This document shows positions 17,670 to 26,020 of a DNA stretch of 64,000 nt, one piece after another (position 1 is the stretch's first letter; each line of letters opens with the position of its first letter). Location of the stretch: contig JANTGM010000006.1 in assembly GCA_024762925.1 (NCBI GenBank), positions 58,412-122,411 of the forward strand. Reading direction: 5' to 3'. Both the position numbers and the translations under genes were made by a program. This DNA comes from Kofleriaceae bacterium (GTDB taxonomy: Bacteria; Myxococcota_A; Polyangia; Haliangiales; Haliangiaceae). The notes below the pieces were generated by a model. It was given only the letters and a program-made list of their open reading frames with translations, made no database searches and was not told the DNA's origin.

Positions 17670-19187
17670 ATGGCCGAGTTAGAGCAGGAGCCTCCGGAAA
17701 CGGACATCGGTGAGCGGGTGGATGCCGCCATCGAGCTTCTTCGCGAGTTGCGTGACAATCGTAGGCTCATGGCGACTTTGACAGAAGAGCAAAACAGAAA
17801 TCTTCTGATGTTTGCTGGGCAGGTCGCACGGCCGGGCCCGTGGGCAAAGCGCGAACTCGCTCGCGAAGTGCGGAAACGTCGCCGAGAGCAGGTTCGCAAT
17901 CGCGATGAGAAGACACTGGCCGGCACGGGGATTCGGGCCAAGCGGCGCGAGCTCGTCTATCAGACGCCAAAGTTCATTACGCCACCAGTTGAACCCGGGC
18001 AGTCGATGAAGGAGTTGGGAGAAGCGCCCAAGCTGCAATCGGAGCGCAACTGCTATGTCTGCAAAGAGGACTTTCGCGATCTGCACGACTTTTACGACTC
18101 GATGTGCAGGAGCTGCGGTGACCGCAACTACGCAAAGCGCACCCCAACTGCGGACCTAAGGGGCAGGGTCGCATTGGTCACAGGCGCTCGCGTAAAAATC
18201 GGATATCAAGCAGCGATTATGCTCTTGCGTGCGGGGGCGAATGTTGTGGTGACAACCCGCTTTCCACGAGATGCAGCCAAGCGTTACGCGGCCGAAGCCG
18301 ATGCCCGCGAGTGGGCTTCGAGACTACAAATTCACGGATTGGATCTGCGGCATACGCCCAGCGTCGAGGCCTTCTGTCGGCACCTGCTCAGCACCCAAGA
18401 GCGCCTCGATTTCCTTATCAACAATGCGTGCCAGACGGTGCGTCGCCCCGCGGGGTTCTACGGTCATTTGATGGAATCTGAGACGGCTGACGTTGGGGGG
18501 TTGCCATCCAGGGCCCAGGGCTTTCTGGCTTCTTACGAATCGTCAAAGCACTTGGCAAAGCCTGCACAGGATGCAGTTGGGCTGCAGGAGTCGGCAGCAC
18601 TTTCGCAGGTGGCACTGCTCGATGAGGACCTTGGGCGCAACACGAGCCTCTTTCCAACGGGGCAGCTTGATCAAGATCTGCAACAAGTAGACCTCCGAAA
18701 GGTGAATAGTTGGCGACTGCCGCTGGCGGACGTGAGTTCGGTAGAACTCTTGGAGGTGCAATTGGTGAATGCTGTGGCACCATTCGTATTGAATGCGCGT
18801 CTAAAGCCGCTAATGATGCGCGTGCCATCGAATGACAAACACATCGTCAACGTCTCTGCGATGGAAGGGCAATTCTATCGGGGATACAAGACCGACAAAC
18901 ACCCGCATACAAACATGGCCAAAGCCGCTCTCAACATGATGACGCGAACCTCGGCTGTGGACTATGTGCAGGACGGCATTCACATGAACAGCGTCGACAC
19001 CGGGTGGGTTAGCGACGAAGATCCAGCCGAGATTGCTGAGCGCAAGACTCGAGAGCGAGGCTTCCACCCACCGCTCGATATTGTCGATGGTGCAGCGCGG
19101 ATTGTGGATCCAATCTTTAGCGGTATCTCCACCGGAAAACACGTCTGGGGATTGTTTTTGAAAGACTATGGGCCAACGCCATGGTGA
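17670..19187 (+). CDS. Zinc-ribbon-containing SDR-family protein without the usual catalytic Tyr
   Basis: 505 residues. Residues 1-120 are helical and basic. A four-Cys zinc-ribbon-like motif follows (C128, C131, C146, C149 in NCYVCKEDF and MCRSCG). Then a short-chain dehydrogenase domain begins with VALVTGARVKIGYQAAIMLL (cofactor loop 171-178) and the NNACQT motif. The region where SDRs carry YxxxK reads HTNMAKAALN: Lys418 is kept, but the Tyr position is Thr414. A roughly 75-residue insertion lies between NNAC and the active-site strand VSAMEGQFY. It could be a catalytically altered reductase or a binding protein. The last seven bases overlap the next gene. Confidence 0.72.
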   Translation: MAELEQEPPETDIGERVDAAIELLRELRDNRRLMATLTEEQNRNLLMFAGQVARPGPWAKRELAREVRKRRREQVRNRDEKTLAGTGIRAKRRELVYQTPKFITPPVEPGQSMKELGEAPKLQSERNCYVCKEDFRDLHDFYDSMCRSCGDRNYAKRTPTADLRGRVALVTGARVKIGYQAAIMLLRAGANVVVTTRFPRDAAKRYAAEADAREWASRLQIHGLDLRHTPSVEAFCRHLLSTQERLDFLINNACQTVRRPAGFYGHLMESETADVGGLPSRAQGFLASYESSKHLAKPAQDAVGLQESAALSQVALLDEDLGRNTSLFPTGQLDQDLQQVDLRKVNSWRLPLADVSSVELLEVQLVNAVAPFVLNARLKPLMMRVPSNDKHIVNVSAMEGQFYRGYKTDKHPHTNMAKAALNMMTRTSAVDYVQDGIHMNSVDTGWVSDEDPAEIAERKTRERGFHPPLDIVDGAARIVDPIFSGISTGKHVWGLFLKDYGPTPW

Positions 19188-19930
19188 GAGCAGTCTTGGC
19201 AGCGCTTCTTGCGGCGTCGCTCGCGTGCGACTCCAAAACAACCGCGGCCCCCGATGCTGGCGATGGTGGGGACGCCATGGTCATATTGGATGCTGCTCCA
19301 CAGTTCCCCGAGCCTGGCTTCGGAGTCATCACCGGAGACTGTGATGTACTCGATGATGAACTCACCTCCACGGAGCCCTCGATCATCCGCTCCATCTTCG
19401 ACTTTGAGCGAGGATACGGTGACTCGGACCAAGACATGCTCAGTGAGGGGGGGCAGCAGATCCTCGAGGAAGGAACCGCAGGTGGGAGTTCTGTGCTGAG
19501 CGAGGTCTTTGCGTTTGAGATGCTCAAGCGCTGCGAATCCGCGACCCTTCTCAAGACTGAGACCGCAATTGTTTACGACACAGAAGGCAAGCTCACGGAT
19601 TTTCTGGCAGAGATTGACTCACTCAAGATCGGCGTGAGCGTCACACGGGCCGTCGGATTTCCTTTCGACGACCCCTACGAACTTTCCCAAGCAACAGACC
19701 TTCTTCAAGGCAAGCTCGACGACATACTTGAGAGCACGGCTAACGTTTCCGAGGAAGATCGCTGGAACAAGCAGATCTTGGGCGTTCTGGCCTATTCGCC
19801 TGAGCATGGGGACGTCCTACACCAGGCGTGGATGTCGTTGGATGCAGCAACACGTGCGGATACTGTTGTGCACATCATGGTGACCAACGGCGATGACGAT
19901 TTCATCTACTGCAACGGCCCATGCCCGTAG
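19181..19930 (+). CDS. Lipoprotein, function unknown
   Basis: 249 residues, starting inside the 3' end of the SDR gene (7-base overlap), so translation is probably coupled. The short signal peptide MVRAVLAALLAASLACDS ends in a lipobox (SLAC, Cys16), followed by an Asp/Ala/Gly-rich spacer. The mature part is mostly acidic and mixed alpha/beta, with Cys pairs (GDCDVL and KRCES; CNGPC at the C-terminus). It resembles hypothetical lipoproteins of Myxococcota, but no function is known to me. The next gene overlaps it by ten bases. Confidence 0.75.
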   Translation: MVRAVLAALLAASLACDSKTTAAPDAGDGGDAMVILDAAPQFPEPGFGVITGDCDVLDDELTSTEPSIIRSIFDFERGYGDSDQDMLSEGGQQILEEGTAGGSSVLSEVFAFEMLKRCESATLLKTETAIVYDTEGKLTDFLAEIDSLKIGVSVTRAVGFPFDDPYELSQATDLLQGKLDDILESTANVSEEDRWNKQILGVLAYSPEHGDVLHQAWMSLDAATRADTVVHIMVTNGDDDFIYCNGPCP

Positions 19931-21495
19931 AGCGACCCATGACCGATATTCTACTAAGCACCCTCAACGCCAAGTTCGCCCACAGCTCGTTGGCGTTGCG
20001 CTATCTCTACGCCAATCTCGCGAGTGAGCTTCGCGAGCGTGCTGAGATTGCTGAGTTCATTTGGAATGAGCGACCTTGCGACATTGCTGAGTCGATCTTG
20101 CAGCACGAGCCCAAGCTACTTGGCCTGGGTGTCTACATCTGGAATGCGACCGAGACTCTTGAGCTCGTTCGCACTCTCAAGTCTGTGCGCCCTGAACTCA
20201 TTATTGTCTTGGGCGGACCCGAGGTGAGCTACGAGACCTCAGAGCAGGAGCTTGCCGAGCTCGCCGACTATGTCATAACGGGGGAGGGGGACTTGGCGTT
20301 CGCGTCGCTAGCAAGCTCTCTCTTGGTGGAGGGGCGAGCTCCCGAGCAACGTGTGATTGCAGGGGGGACTCCCAAACTCGCCGAGCTTGCGTCGCCATAT
20401 GCCTACTACAACGATGTGGATGTCGAGAAGCGGTCAATCTATGTAGAAGCTTCACGCGGGTGTCCATTTCGCTGCGAATTCTGCTTGTCGTCGCTCGACC
20501 TGGCGGTGCGACAGTTCCCTCTAGAGCCTTTCCTGGCGGACATGAAAGCGTTGCTCGACCGAGGTGTTCGCCAGTTCAAATTTATTGATCGCACGTTCAA
20601 TCTAAGCCCGCGGATCTCTTCTTCGATACTAGAGTTTTTCTTAGGTCATATTCACCTCGGAATTTTCGTGCACTTTGAAATGGTGCCGGACCGGCTTCCA
20701 CGCGCTCTTCGCGACGTTGTTGCCAGATTCCCGGAAGGCAGCATCCAGTTCGAAATTGGCATCCAGACGTTCGACGAGGGCACCTCAGAGCGCATCTCTC
20801 GAGTACAAGACTTGGGGCGCTTGACTGACAATATGGAGTTTCTGACAACACAAACTCACGTGCACATTCACGCAGACCTCATCATTGGACTGCCCGGGGA
20901 GGACGTGGAGTCGTTCGCGCGAGGGTTTGACAGGCTGGTGGCGATCGGCCCGCATGAGGTCCAGGTAGGCATTCTAAAGCGGCTTCGCGGTACTTCGATC
21001 ATCCGCCACGATGAAGAGTACGCGATGGTGTATGCGGCAACGCCGCCGTATGAGATTCTTCAGAACAGTGTGCTCTCGTTTGAGACGTTGGCCCGCCTCA
21101 AGCGTTTCGCCAGGTCGTGGGACCTGGTTGCAAATCGCGGGAACTTTCAGGAGAGTTGTGCACTCTTGTGGAACAATTGTGGGCCGTTCGAGGGATTCTT
21201 GAGATTCAGCGACTGGCTGTTCGCAGAGGTCGGCCACTTTACAGGCATCGCACTCGATCGGCTCGTCAAACTTATGCTGCGATACTTGACCGAAGTTGCG
21301 TCGGCGCCAATCAGCAAGCTCGAAGCAGCAACGGTCTTGGGGCGCGATTACATGCGGCGCCGCGGGCGTCTGCCTTCTTTCCTCGCCGACATCACTGGCG
21401 AGAGTACACGCTTTCGACCAGTCGCAGGAGCGGAGCACCGAGCGACACCAAAGAGGCAAGCGAGGCACCTGGAAACACCCAGCACCAAGTCGTAG
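19921..21495 (+). CDS. B12-binding-domain radical SAM protein (DUF4080-type)
   Basis: 524 residues (an ATG six codons in, at 19939, is an alternative start). An N-terminal cobalamin-binding-like Rossmann domain (about 1-140) contains LLGLGVYIWNATETLELV and VLGGPEVSYE, followed by a radical SAM domain with the cluster motif CPFRCEFC (C181, C185, C188) in EASRGCPFRCEFCLSSL. The C-terminus resembles DUF4080 (ILKRLRGTSI, NRGNFQESC). The DxHxxG base-off signature was not seen in the first domain. Family members perform radical modifications; the substrate is unknown. It overlaps the lipoprotein gene by ten bases and ends five bases before the convergent P450 fusion gene. Confidence 0.85.
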   Translation: MPVERPMTDILLSTLNAKFAHSSLALRYLYANLASELRERAEIAEFIWNERPCDIAESILQHEPKLLGLGVYIWNATETLELVRTLKSVRPELIIVLGGPEVSYETSEQELAELADYVITGEGDLAFASLASSLLVEGRAPEQRVIAGGTPKLAELASPYAYYNDVDVEKRSIYVEASRGCPFRCEFCLSSLDLAVRQFPLEPFLADMKALLDRGVRQFKFIDRTFNLSPRISSSILEFFLGHIHLGIFVHFEMVPDRLPRALRDVVARFPEGSIQFEIGIQTFDEGTSERISRVQDLGRLTDNMEFLTTQTHVHIHADLIIGLPGEDVESFARGFDRLVAIGPHEVQVGILKRLRGTSIIRHDEEYAMVYAATPPYEILQNSVLSFETLARLKRFARSWDLVANRGNFQESCALLWNNCGPFEGFLRFSDWLFAEVGHFTGIALDRLVKLMLRYLTEVASAPISKLEAATVLGRDYMRRRGRLPSFLADITGESTRFRPVAGAEHRATPKRQARHLETPSTKS

Positions 21496-21500
21496 CGCTT

Positions 21501-23258
21501 CTACTTTCTACGACGGAGTTTTACGCGGAGGTTTGTGGGAACCACGGTGAAGCTAAAGAGTTCTTCAACATCGCCACTGTCTCCGACGCGGTCTACTTCG
21601 AAGTTTTTGTAGAGCACGCTAAGCACGATGTTCATCTCGAGGAGAGCTAGACTGCGGCCTGGGCATATTCGCGGGCCGGATCCGAAGGGAATATGCACGA
21701 GCTTTTGTTGCGCTGCTTCGGCGGTGGATGGGTCGAGCCAACGCTCAGGGATGAAGCTCTTGCCGTTTGGCATGACGGAGTCATCGATCGCGGCCGACCG
21801 AGTTAGAAGTGCGATGGTGGTCTTCTCGGTTATCAGGATGTTGTCAACGACGACGTCTTTGTTCGCATCAGCAAGCAGAAGAGGCGCCACCGGACGAAGT
21901 CGCATGGTTTCATTCGCGATTGCCGTGGCAAAGGTAAGGCCCTGGGCTGTCTCGTGATCTCGTGGCACGGTATCGGAACCGAGATCCTCGTCGAGCTCCT
22001 GGTGAAATCGTGCAACGGATTCAGGCCTGTCGAGAAGATGGTGAACCGCCCATGCAAGAGTGTTCGCCGTTGTGTCCTCTCCTGCGAGTAGCATCGTGAG
22101 GGCATTGCCAAAGATGCGTTCTTCAGAAAACGGCGCACCGTTTTCGTCACGACTGGACAGCATCGACTCTAGGAAGTTTGTTGGAGCTTCTGCGAGTTCT
22201 GGGTTTGCCTTGAGTCGAGCACGAGTTTCCTCAACGATGGGAGCGAGCCACGTTCGGAGCGCCAAAATCGCCTTGTCGACATCGCGATCCTTGGCAAGTT
22301 TCAAGACTCGCCAATATGGTACCGTCGATTGCAATCTGCGCGAGAGGGTGGGAAAGACCTTCTCCATGTGACGCTGAATGACGTCGCTTCCCTTCTCAAG
22401 AGTGTTGGCATCATGCCCAAAGGTGAGCATGGTTGTTACGTCCACCGTAAAGCGCATGAGGTCCTCTTGGATGTCCAAGACCCGCCCCGTGTCAGCAACG
22501 CGCAGCCACCGCTTTCTCAAACGCTCTGCCATTCCAGCTAGGACTTCATAAAAATTCTTAAGATTGCGGTGAGAAAGTGCAGCGATGGCGAGCTTTCGCT
22601 GCGGTCGCCAGGCCGCGCCTTCTGCGGAAAAGACCCCATCAATTCCAAGCTCCTCGAAGATTGGCTTCACCCGTCGCGCTCGTCTGAAGGTATCTGGTCT
22701 CTGGCGCAACACATGGGCGATCGCTTTGGGATCCGAGAATGCTACGAGACGCTGATGCACCAAACGAAACGTATAGGGGGTCCCGTATTGTTCTGCCCAG
22801 GCTTCGAGGTTGTTGTGAAAGTGCGCGGGGTCGATCTGCTTGGCATTGCCGAGCAATCGAGAACCCTTTGGCCCCGGGAGCTCTTCAGGGAGCCGGAGTT
22901 TTTCTGAGACCAACTCCGGCTCTTGATTGGGGTCGAAGGTGTCTTCGAGCCGGACCTCGAGTCGCCCGTTGGTGACTCGATGTTCGTAGTGGCGCAAGCA
23001 GGCCGTTCCGCCCTCTCGTTTCCCGGTTTCACAATCGAATTTCCATCGGTGATTTCGGCAAATGAGTTGGCCGGCTTCAATCTCCCCTTCAGCGAGAAGA
23101 GCCCCCTGGTGTGGACAGCGCCCCTCGTAGACCTTGAGACCACCTGCGCTCTTCACAAGGACAAGCTCGCGTTCGTCTGCCATGAGGCTTGTTGGGGTAT
23201 CGGGCGCGACCTCAGGTACTGCTCCTGCATCCACCCAGGTTGCGTTTGTCTTGCTCAT
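21501..23258 (-). CDS. Rieske [2Fe-2S] ferredoxin - cytochrome P450 fusion
   Basis: 585 residues from ATG 23258, 16 bases after the mscS stop; an upstream in-frame extension overlapping mscS is rejected. Residues 1-110 form a Rieske ferredoxin domain with C48-x-H50 and C67-x2-H70 (CPHQGALLAEGE, CRNHRWKFD). After a Pro-rich hinge (LPEELPGPKGSRLLG) comes a complete cytochrome P450: I-helix AGEDTTANTLAW, ExxR motif NETMRLRP, PERW segment, and heme-binding FGSGPRICPGRSLALLE with Cys532 as thiolate ligand. There is no FAD/FMN reductase part. The Rieske domain presumably passes electrons to the heme from an external reductase. Its substrate is unknown. It is the last gene of the minus-strand operon that starts at 25717. 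Confidence 0.92.
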   Translation of the reverse strand: MSKTNATWVDAGAVPEVAPDTPTSLMADERELVLVKSAGGLKVYEGRCPHQGALLAEGEIEAGQLICRNHRWKFDCETGKREGGTACLRHYEHRVTNGRLEVRLEDTFDPNQEPELVSEKLRLPEELPGPKGSRLLGNAKQIDPAHFHNNLEAWAEQYGTPYTFRLVHQRLVAFSDPKAIAHVLRQRPDTFRRARRVKPIFEELGIDGVFSAEGAAWRPQRKLAIAALSHRNLKNFYEVLAGMAERLRKRWLRVADTGRVLDIQEDLMRFTVDVTTMLTFGHDANTLEKGSDVIQRHMEKVFPTLSRRLQSTVPYWRVLKLAKDRDVDKAILALRTWLAPIVEETRARLKANPELAEAPTNFLESMLSSRDENGAPFSEERIFGNALTMLLAGEDTTANTLAWAVHHLLDRPESVARFHQELDEDLGSDTVPRDHETAQGLTFATAIANETMRLRPVAPLLLADANKDVVVDNILITEKTTIALLTRSAAIDDSVMPNGKSFIPERWLDPSTAEAAQQKLVHIPFGSGPRICPGRSLALLEMNIVLSVLYKNFEVDRVGDSGDVEELFSFTVVPTNLRVKLRRRK

Positions 23259-23274
23259 CGTTTTAGCCTTGCTT

Positions 23275-24357
23275 CTATTCCACGGATTGGCTCGCAGAAT
23301 TCGGAGTCTCTTTGAGGTAGAGGTCGTGCTTGCTGAACGGAATCTCCAGGTTGGCTTTGTTGAATGCTTTGTAGACTCGCTCGTGCAGCACATCTAGAAT
23401 CTTGTCGCGATCGGAGGGATCCTCAACGTAGACCAACAGTTCGAAAGCCAAGCCGGAAGCGCCGAATGCACGAAAGCGCGTGGTGGGCTCTGGCTTATTG
23501 CAGATCCCAACAACGTTTGTTGTGCAGCTGAGCAAGACCGAGCGGACGAGGTCCACATCCGCCCCATATGCCGCATCGACTGCGACCGCGACACGTTGCT
23601 TTAGGCTCGGCCCACCCGCTTCGTTGATGATCATCGAACCGCCAATCACCGAGTTGGGAATCGTTATTTCTACATCGTCAAGCGTGAGTACTCGCGTCGA
23701 TCGAATGCCAATGCGGGTTACACGGCCTCTAGTCCCATCGTCGAGAACAATAAAGTCATCGATCTTGTAGGGGGCGTCGGCGATGATGAAGATTCCAGCA
23801 AAGAGATTTGCGAGGGTGTCCTGCGCCGCAAAACCCACGGCGAGCCCAATGATGCCGGCAGACGCGAGCCAGGCCGTTACATCAATGTCCCAAGCCAAGA
23901 AGATGAAATAGACGGCGAGCCCGAAGCTGAGCCCCTTGAGAAACATGCTGAACAGCGGAACCGTGCGCTGTTGCAAGATCGAATGCGAGCCGGCCTTGCT
24001 GCTGAGCGCCTCTAGCACCAAGGCGCTAATGCGGAAGGAGACCCCAGCCCAAATGAGCACAGCGCCTGTCATCAGGGAACTGTGGATGGCCGATATCGCT
24101 CTTGAAGAGAGCTCCAGTGGTTCGAGAGCCCACGAGAGCCCATAGAACAGTACGCTCAGGAATATCGGTCGGCGGAGGGTCGCAATGAGTTTGTCGTCAA
24201 GATCTGTTCGAGTCTTGCTGGCTGCAGCGGCCAGCGATCGGCAGATTACAACCTCAGCGATCCACGAGGCGAGCAATGCGCCCAAGGCGATCGTTCCGCT
24301 TCGAAGTAGCGAGTACTCGTCTAGCAGAATCTCTGCACGGTTGAGTAGCTCTTGCAT
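23275..24357 (-). CDS. MscS-family mechanosensitive channel
   Basis: 360 residues. About four to five membrane helices, with the pore-lining helix region WLASAGIIGLAVGFAAQDTLANLFAG, where the family's Gly/Ala packing pattern and the AQD-LxNxxAG end are plain. The beta domain follows (DDFIVLDDGTRGRVTRIGIRSTRV, ITIPNS), and then the alpha/beta C-terminal domain (VAVDAAYGADVDLVRSVLL). The family releases solutes on hypo-osmotic shock. The gene is 26 bases after the fructosamine-kinase gene and 16 before the P450 fusion. Confidence 0.92.
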   Translation of the reverse strand: MQELLNRAEILLDEYSLLRSGTIALGALLASWIAEVVICRSLAAAASKTRTDLDDKLIATLRRPIFLSVLFYGLSWALEPLELSSRAISAIHSSLMTGAVLIWAGVSFRISALVLEALSSKAGSHSILQQRTVPLFSMFLKGLSFGLAVYFIFLAWDIDVTAWLASAGIIGLAVGFAAQDTLANLFAGIFIIADAPYKIDDFIVLDDGTRGRVTRIGIRSTRVLTLDDVEITIPNSVIGGSMIINEAGGPSLKQRVAVAVDAAYGADVDLVRSVLLSCTTNVVGICNKPEPTTRFRAFGASGLAFELLVYVEDPSDRDKILDVLHERVYKAFNKANLEIPFSKHDLYLKETPNSASQSVE

Positions 24358-24383
24358 AGCACGACACTATCTTGGATCCAACG

Positions 24384-25235
24384 TCAACACCAGGGAGCGA
24401 GGGCTCGCTCGCAAGGTTCGACGTAGCTCGTGCCGAATAGCACGATGTGAGCGAGAAGAGGGTAGAGCTGGTAGAGCGATACGCGTTGTGCATGGCCTTC
24501 ACATCGCGGGTGTACCTCGTCGTAGGCCGCGTAAAAGGCAGCACTTGGACTGCCAAAGAGTTCGAGCATGGCGAGGTCGATTTCTCGATTCCCGCCATAG
24601 ACGGCTGGGTCAATGAGTACCGGTACTCCGCCCTTCGCGCAGTGCACGTTGCCACTCCACAGGTCGCCATGTAGGCGAGAGGGAGGTTCCTGCGCGCCAG
24701 CAAACTGTGGCATGCGAGTGAAGAGCGATTCGAAACGCAATGTCCAGCTCTGTGGGGCGAGGCCACTGTCGATACACTGTTTGAGAAGTGGTCTGAGCCG
24801 TGATTCGCTGTAGAATGTGGGCCAGTGTTTCTCCGAGGGATTACTCTGATGTAGGGTCGCGAGGTAGTTGTCGGAATGCCAACCGAATGAGGGCGCGCCA
24901 AATTTATGTAGCCGTGCCAGCCCTCGACCAAATTTCACATCAAAGTCATCAGTATGTGGAGCAGGTGCCAGATATTCAAGGGCGAGAAACTGCGGACCGT
25001 AGCCGACCACCCTTGGGACCGCGAGTGCTTCGGCTTCTGCAAGCCACGCAAGGCCTTCGGCTTCTAGTGCGAAGAATCTCTGCGGGGCTTCTGGTTGACA
25101 CTTTACGAAGAGCTCCTCACCACTTTCGAGACTGCAGTGGAAGGTGTCACTGATGCAGCCACCGGAAAGCGATGAGTTTTGCGTCATCTTCGAGCCAACC
25201 AGGTATTCGACGGCTGCCTGAGTTTCGCTGTTCAT
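24384..25235 (-). CDS. Fructosamine/ketosamine 3-kinase family protein
   Basis: 283 residues of the FN3K family (aminoglycoside-phosphotransferase fold). Visible features: LFVKCQPEA (ATP-binding Lys), FFALEAEGLAWLAEAEAL, the catalytic loop RLHGDLWSGNVH and the metal-binding segment IDPAVYGGNREIDLAMLELFG. Bacterial members phosphorylate ribulosamines or fructosamines on glycated proteins so that the sugar comes off. The start codon overlaps the stop of the LMW-phosphatase gene (ATGA). That pairing is meaningful, because LMW-PTP homologues were shown to act as ribulosamine 5-phosphatases in the same deglycation pathway. The assignment to deglycation here is inference from family and context. 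Confidence 0.88.
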   Translation of the reverse strand: MNSETQAAVEYLVGSKMTQNSSLSGGCISDTFHCSLESGEELFVKCQPEAPQRFFALEAEGLAWLAEAEALAVPRVVGYGPQFLALEYLAPAPHTDDFDVKFGRGLARLHKFGAPSFGWHSDNYLATLHQSNPSEKHWPTFYSESRLRPLLKQCIDSGLAPQSWTLRFESLFTRMPQFAGAQEPPSRLHGDLWSGNVHCAKGGVPVLIDPAVYGGNREIDLAMLELFGSPSAAFYAAYDEVHPRCEGHAQRVSLYQLYPLLAHIVLFGTSYVEPCERALAPWC

Positions 25236-25717
25236 TGTGGCACTTGCTGCTGCCCTTGGAGGTGCGCCAACAGCCCCCGACAGGAAGCCTCACAAATATC
25301 AAAAACGTCGTCGAAGCCGCTGGGACCGCCGTAATATGGGTCGGGTACGCTTGCTCCAGCTTGGCTCTCGGAATCAAATGAGCGAAAGAGGTAGAGTCGT
25401 TCGATCGCCTCTGGGGACGGCGCTAGTTCTAGGAGATTTTCGTAGTTCTCGGAGTCCATGGCTAGTATGTAGTCGAAGCGCTCGAAGTCGCCTCGCTCGA
25501 ACTGCCTCGCAGTGCTGGGCAATCGGATTCCGCGAGCTTCTGCGGTTTGACGTGATCTGCTGTCGGCAGGCTCTCCCACGTGATACGCAGCCGTTCCCGC
25601 AGAATCGATGAATAGGTGACCGCTCATACCAGCCTGTTTGGCAAGGTTGAGCATGATGCCTTCCGCTGTTGGTGATCGGCAGATGTTCCCCAGGCACACA
25701 AAGCACAAGCTCACCAT
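25232..25717 (-). CDS. Low-molecular-weight protein-tyrosine-phosphatase family protein
   Basis: 161 residues. The active-site P-loop CLGNICRSP begins at residue 8 (nucleophile C8, C13, R14), and the general-acid loop DPYYGGPSGFDDVFD is near the C-terminus; both are intact. Members remove phosphate from tyrosine or from small phosphosugar-amines. Because it is translationally coupled to a fructosamine-3-kinase homologue, a role as protein-ribulosamine 5-phosphatase is more likely than tyrosine dephosphorylation, though this is inference. It is the first gene of the minus-strand group that continues with the kinase, MscS and the Rieske-P450 fusion. Confidence 0.9.
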   Translation of the reverse strand: MVSLCFVCLGNICRSPTAEGIMLNLAKQAGMSGHLFIDSAGTAAYHVGEPADSRSRQTAEARGIRLPSTARQFERGDFERFDYILAMDSENYENLLELAPSPEAIERLYLFRSFDSESQAGASVPDPYYGGPSGFDDVFDICEASCRGLLAHLQGQQQVPQ

Positions 25718-26020
25718 GACTGCATTGAACCATCAATGCTGCGCTTGATTCCAGCGTCTAGACTGTTGGCAACCGGAGCCCACTGGCAAATGCGCGAGTC
25801 GCGTGATGCTCTGCGGAGTGCCGGATTGCGGACATACCCCGACGTACGTAGGTAAAGCTTGCGATAAATTCTGTACTCAACGCAAAGAGAGCACAACAGC
25901 ACTGCCTGGTAGTTCCTGTGTGTGCCACATTGCGTGACATCTCCGACATCTCAGAGGACGTGCATTGTGAATGTGGTCATTGAATCGATGACTTTGGAGT
26001 CGGTAGAGTTGGGCCAACCC
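25718..26020. other. 303-base intergenic region between divergent genes
   Basis: Separates the minus-strand LMW-phosphatase operon from the plus-strand lipoprotein. The only signal I can support is the promoter at 25980-26009. Two short minus frames (about 63 codons each) have no signal, motif or upstream site and are not called. Confidence 0.4.
25980..26009 (+). promoter_or_regulatory. Sigma-70-type promoter TTGAAT - 18 - TAGAGT
   Basis: TTGAAT at 25980-25985, 18-base spacer, TAGAGT at 26004-26009, 11 bases before the ATG at 26021. It would give a very short leader of about four to five bases. Confidence 0.5.

Noticed and set aside
23259..23393. 45-codon N-terminal extension of the Rieske-P450 gene
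   Set aside because: Lies inside mscS; the Rieske domain begins properly after ATG 23258.
25711..25949. Two short minus frames upstream of the LMW-phosphatase gene
   Set aside because: No signal, motif or upstream site.
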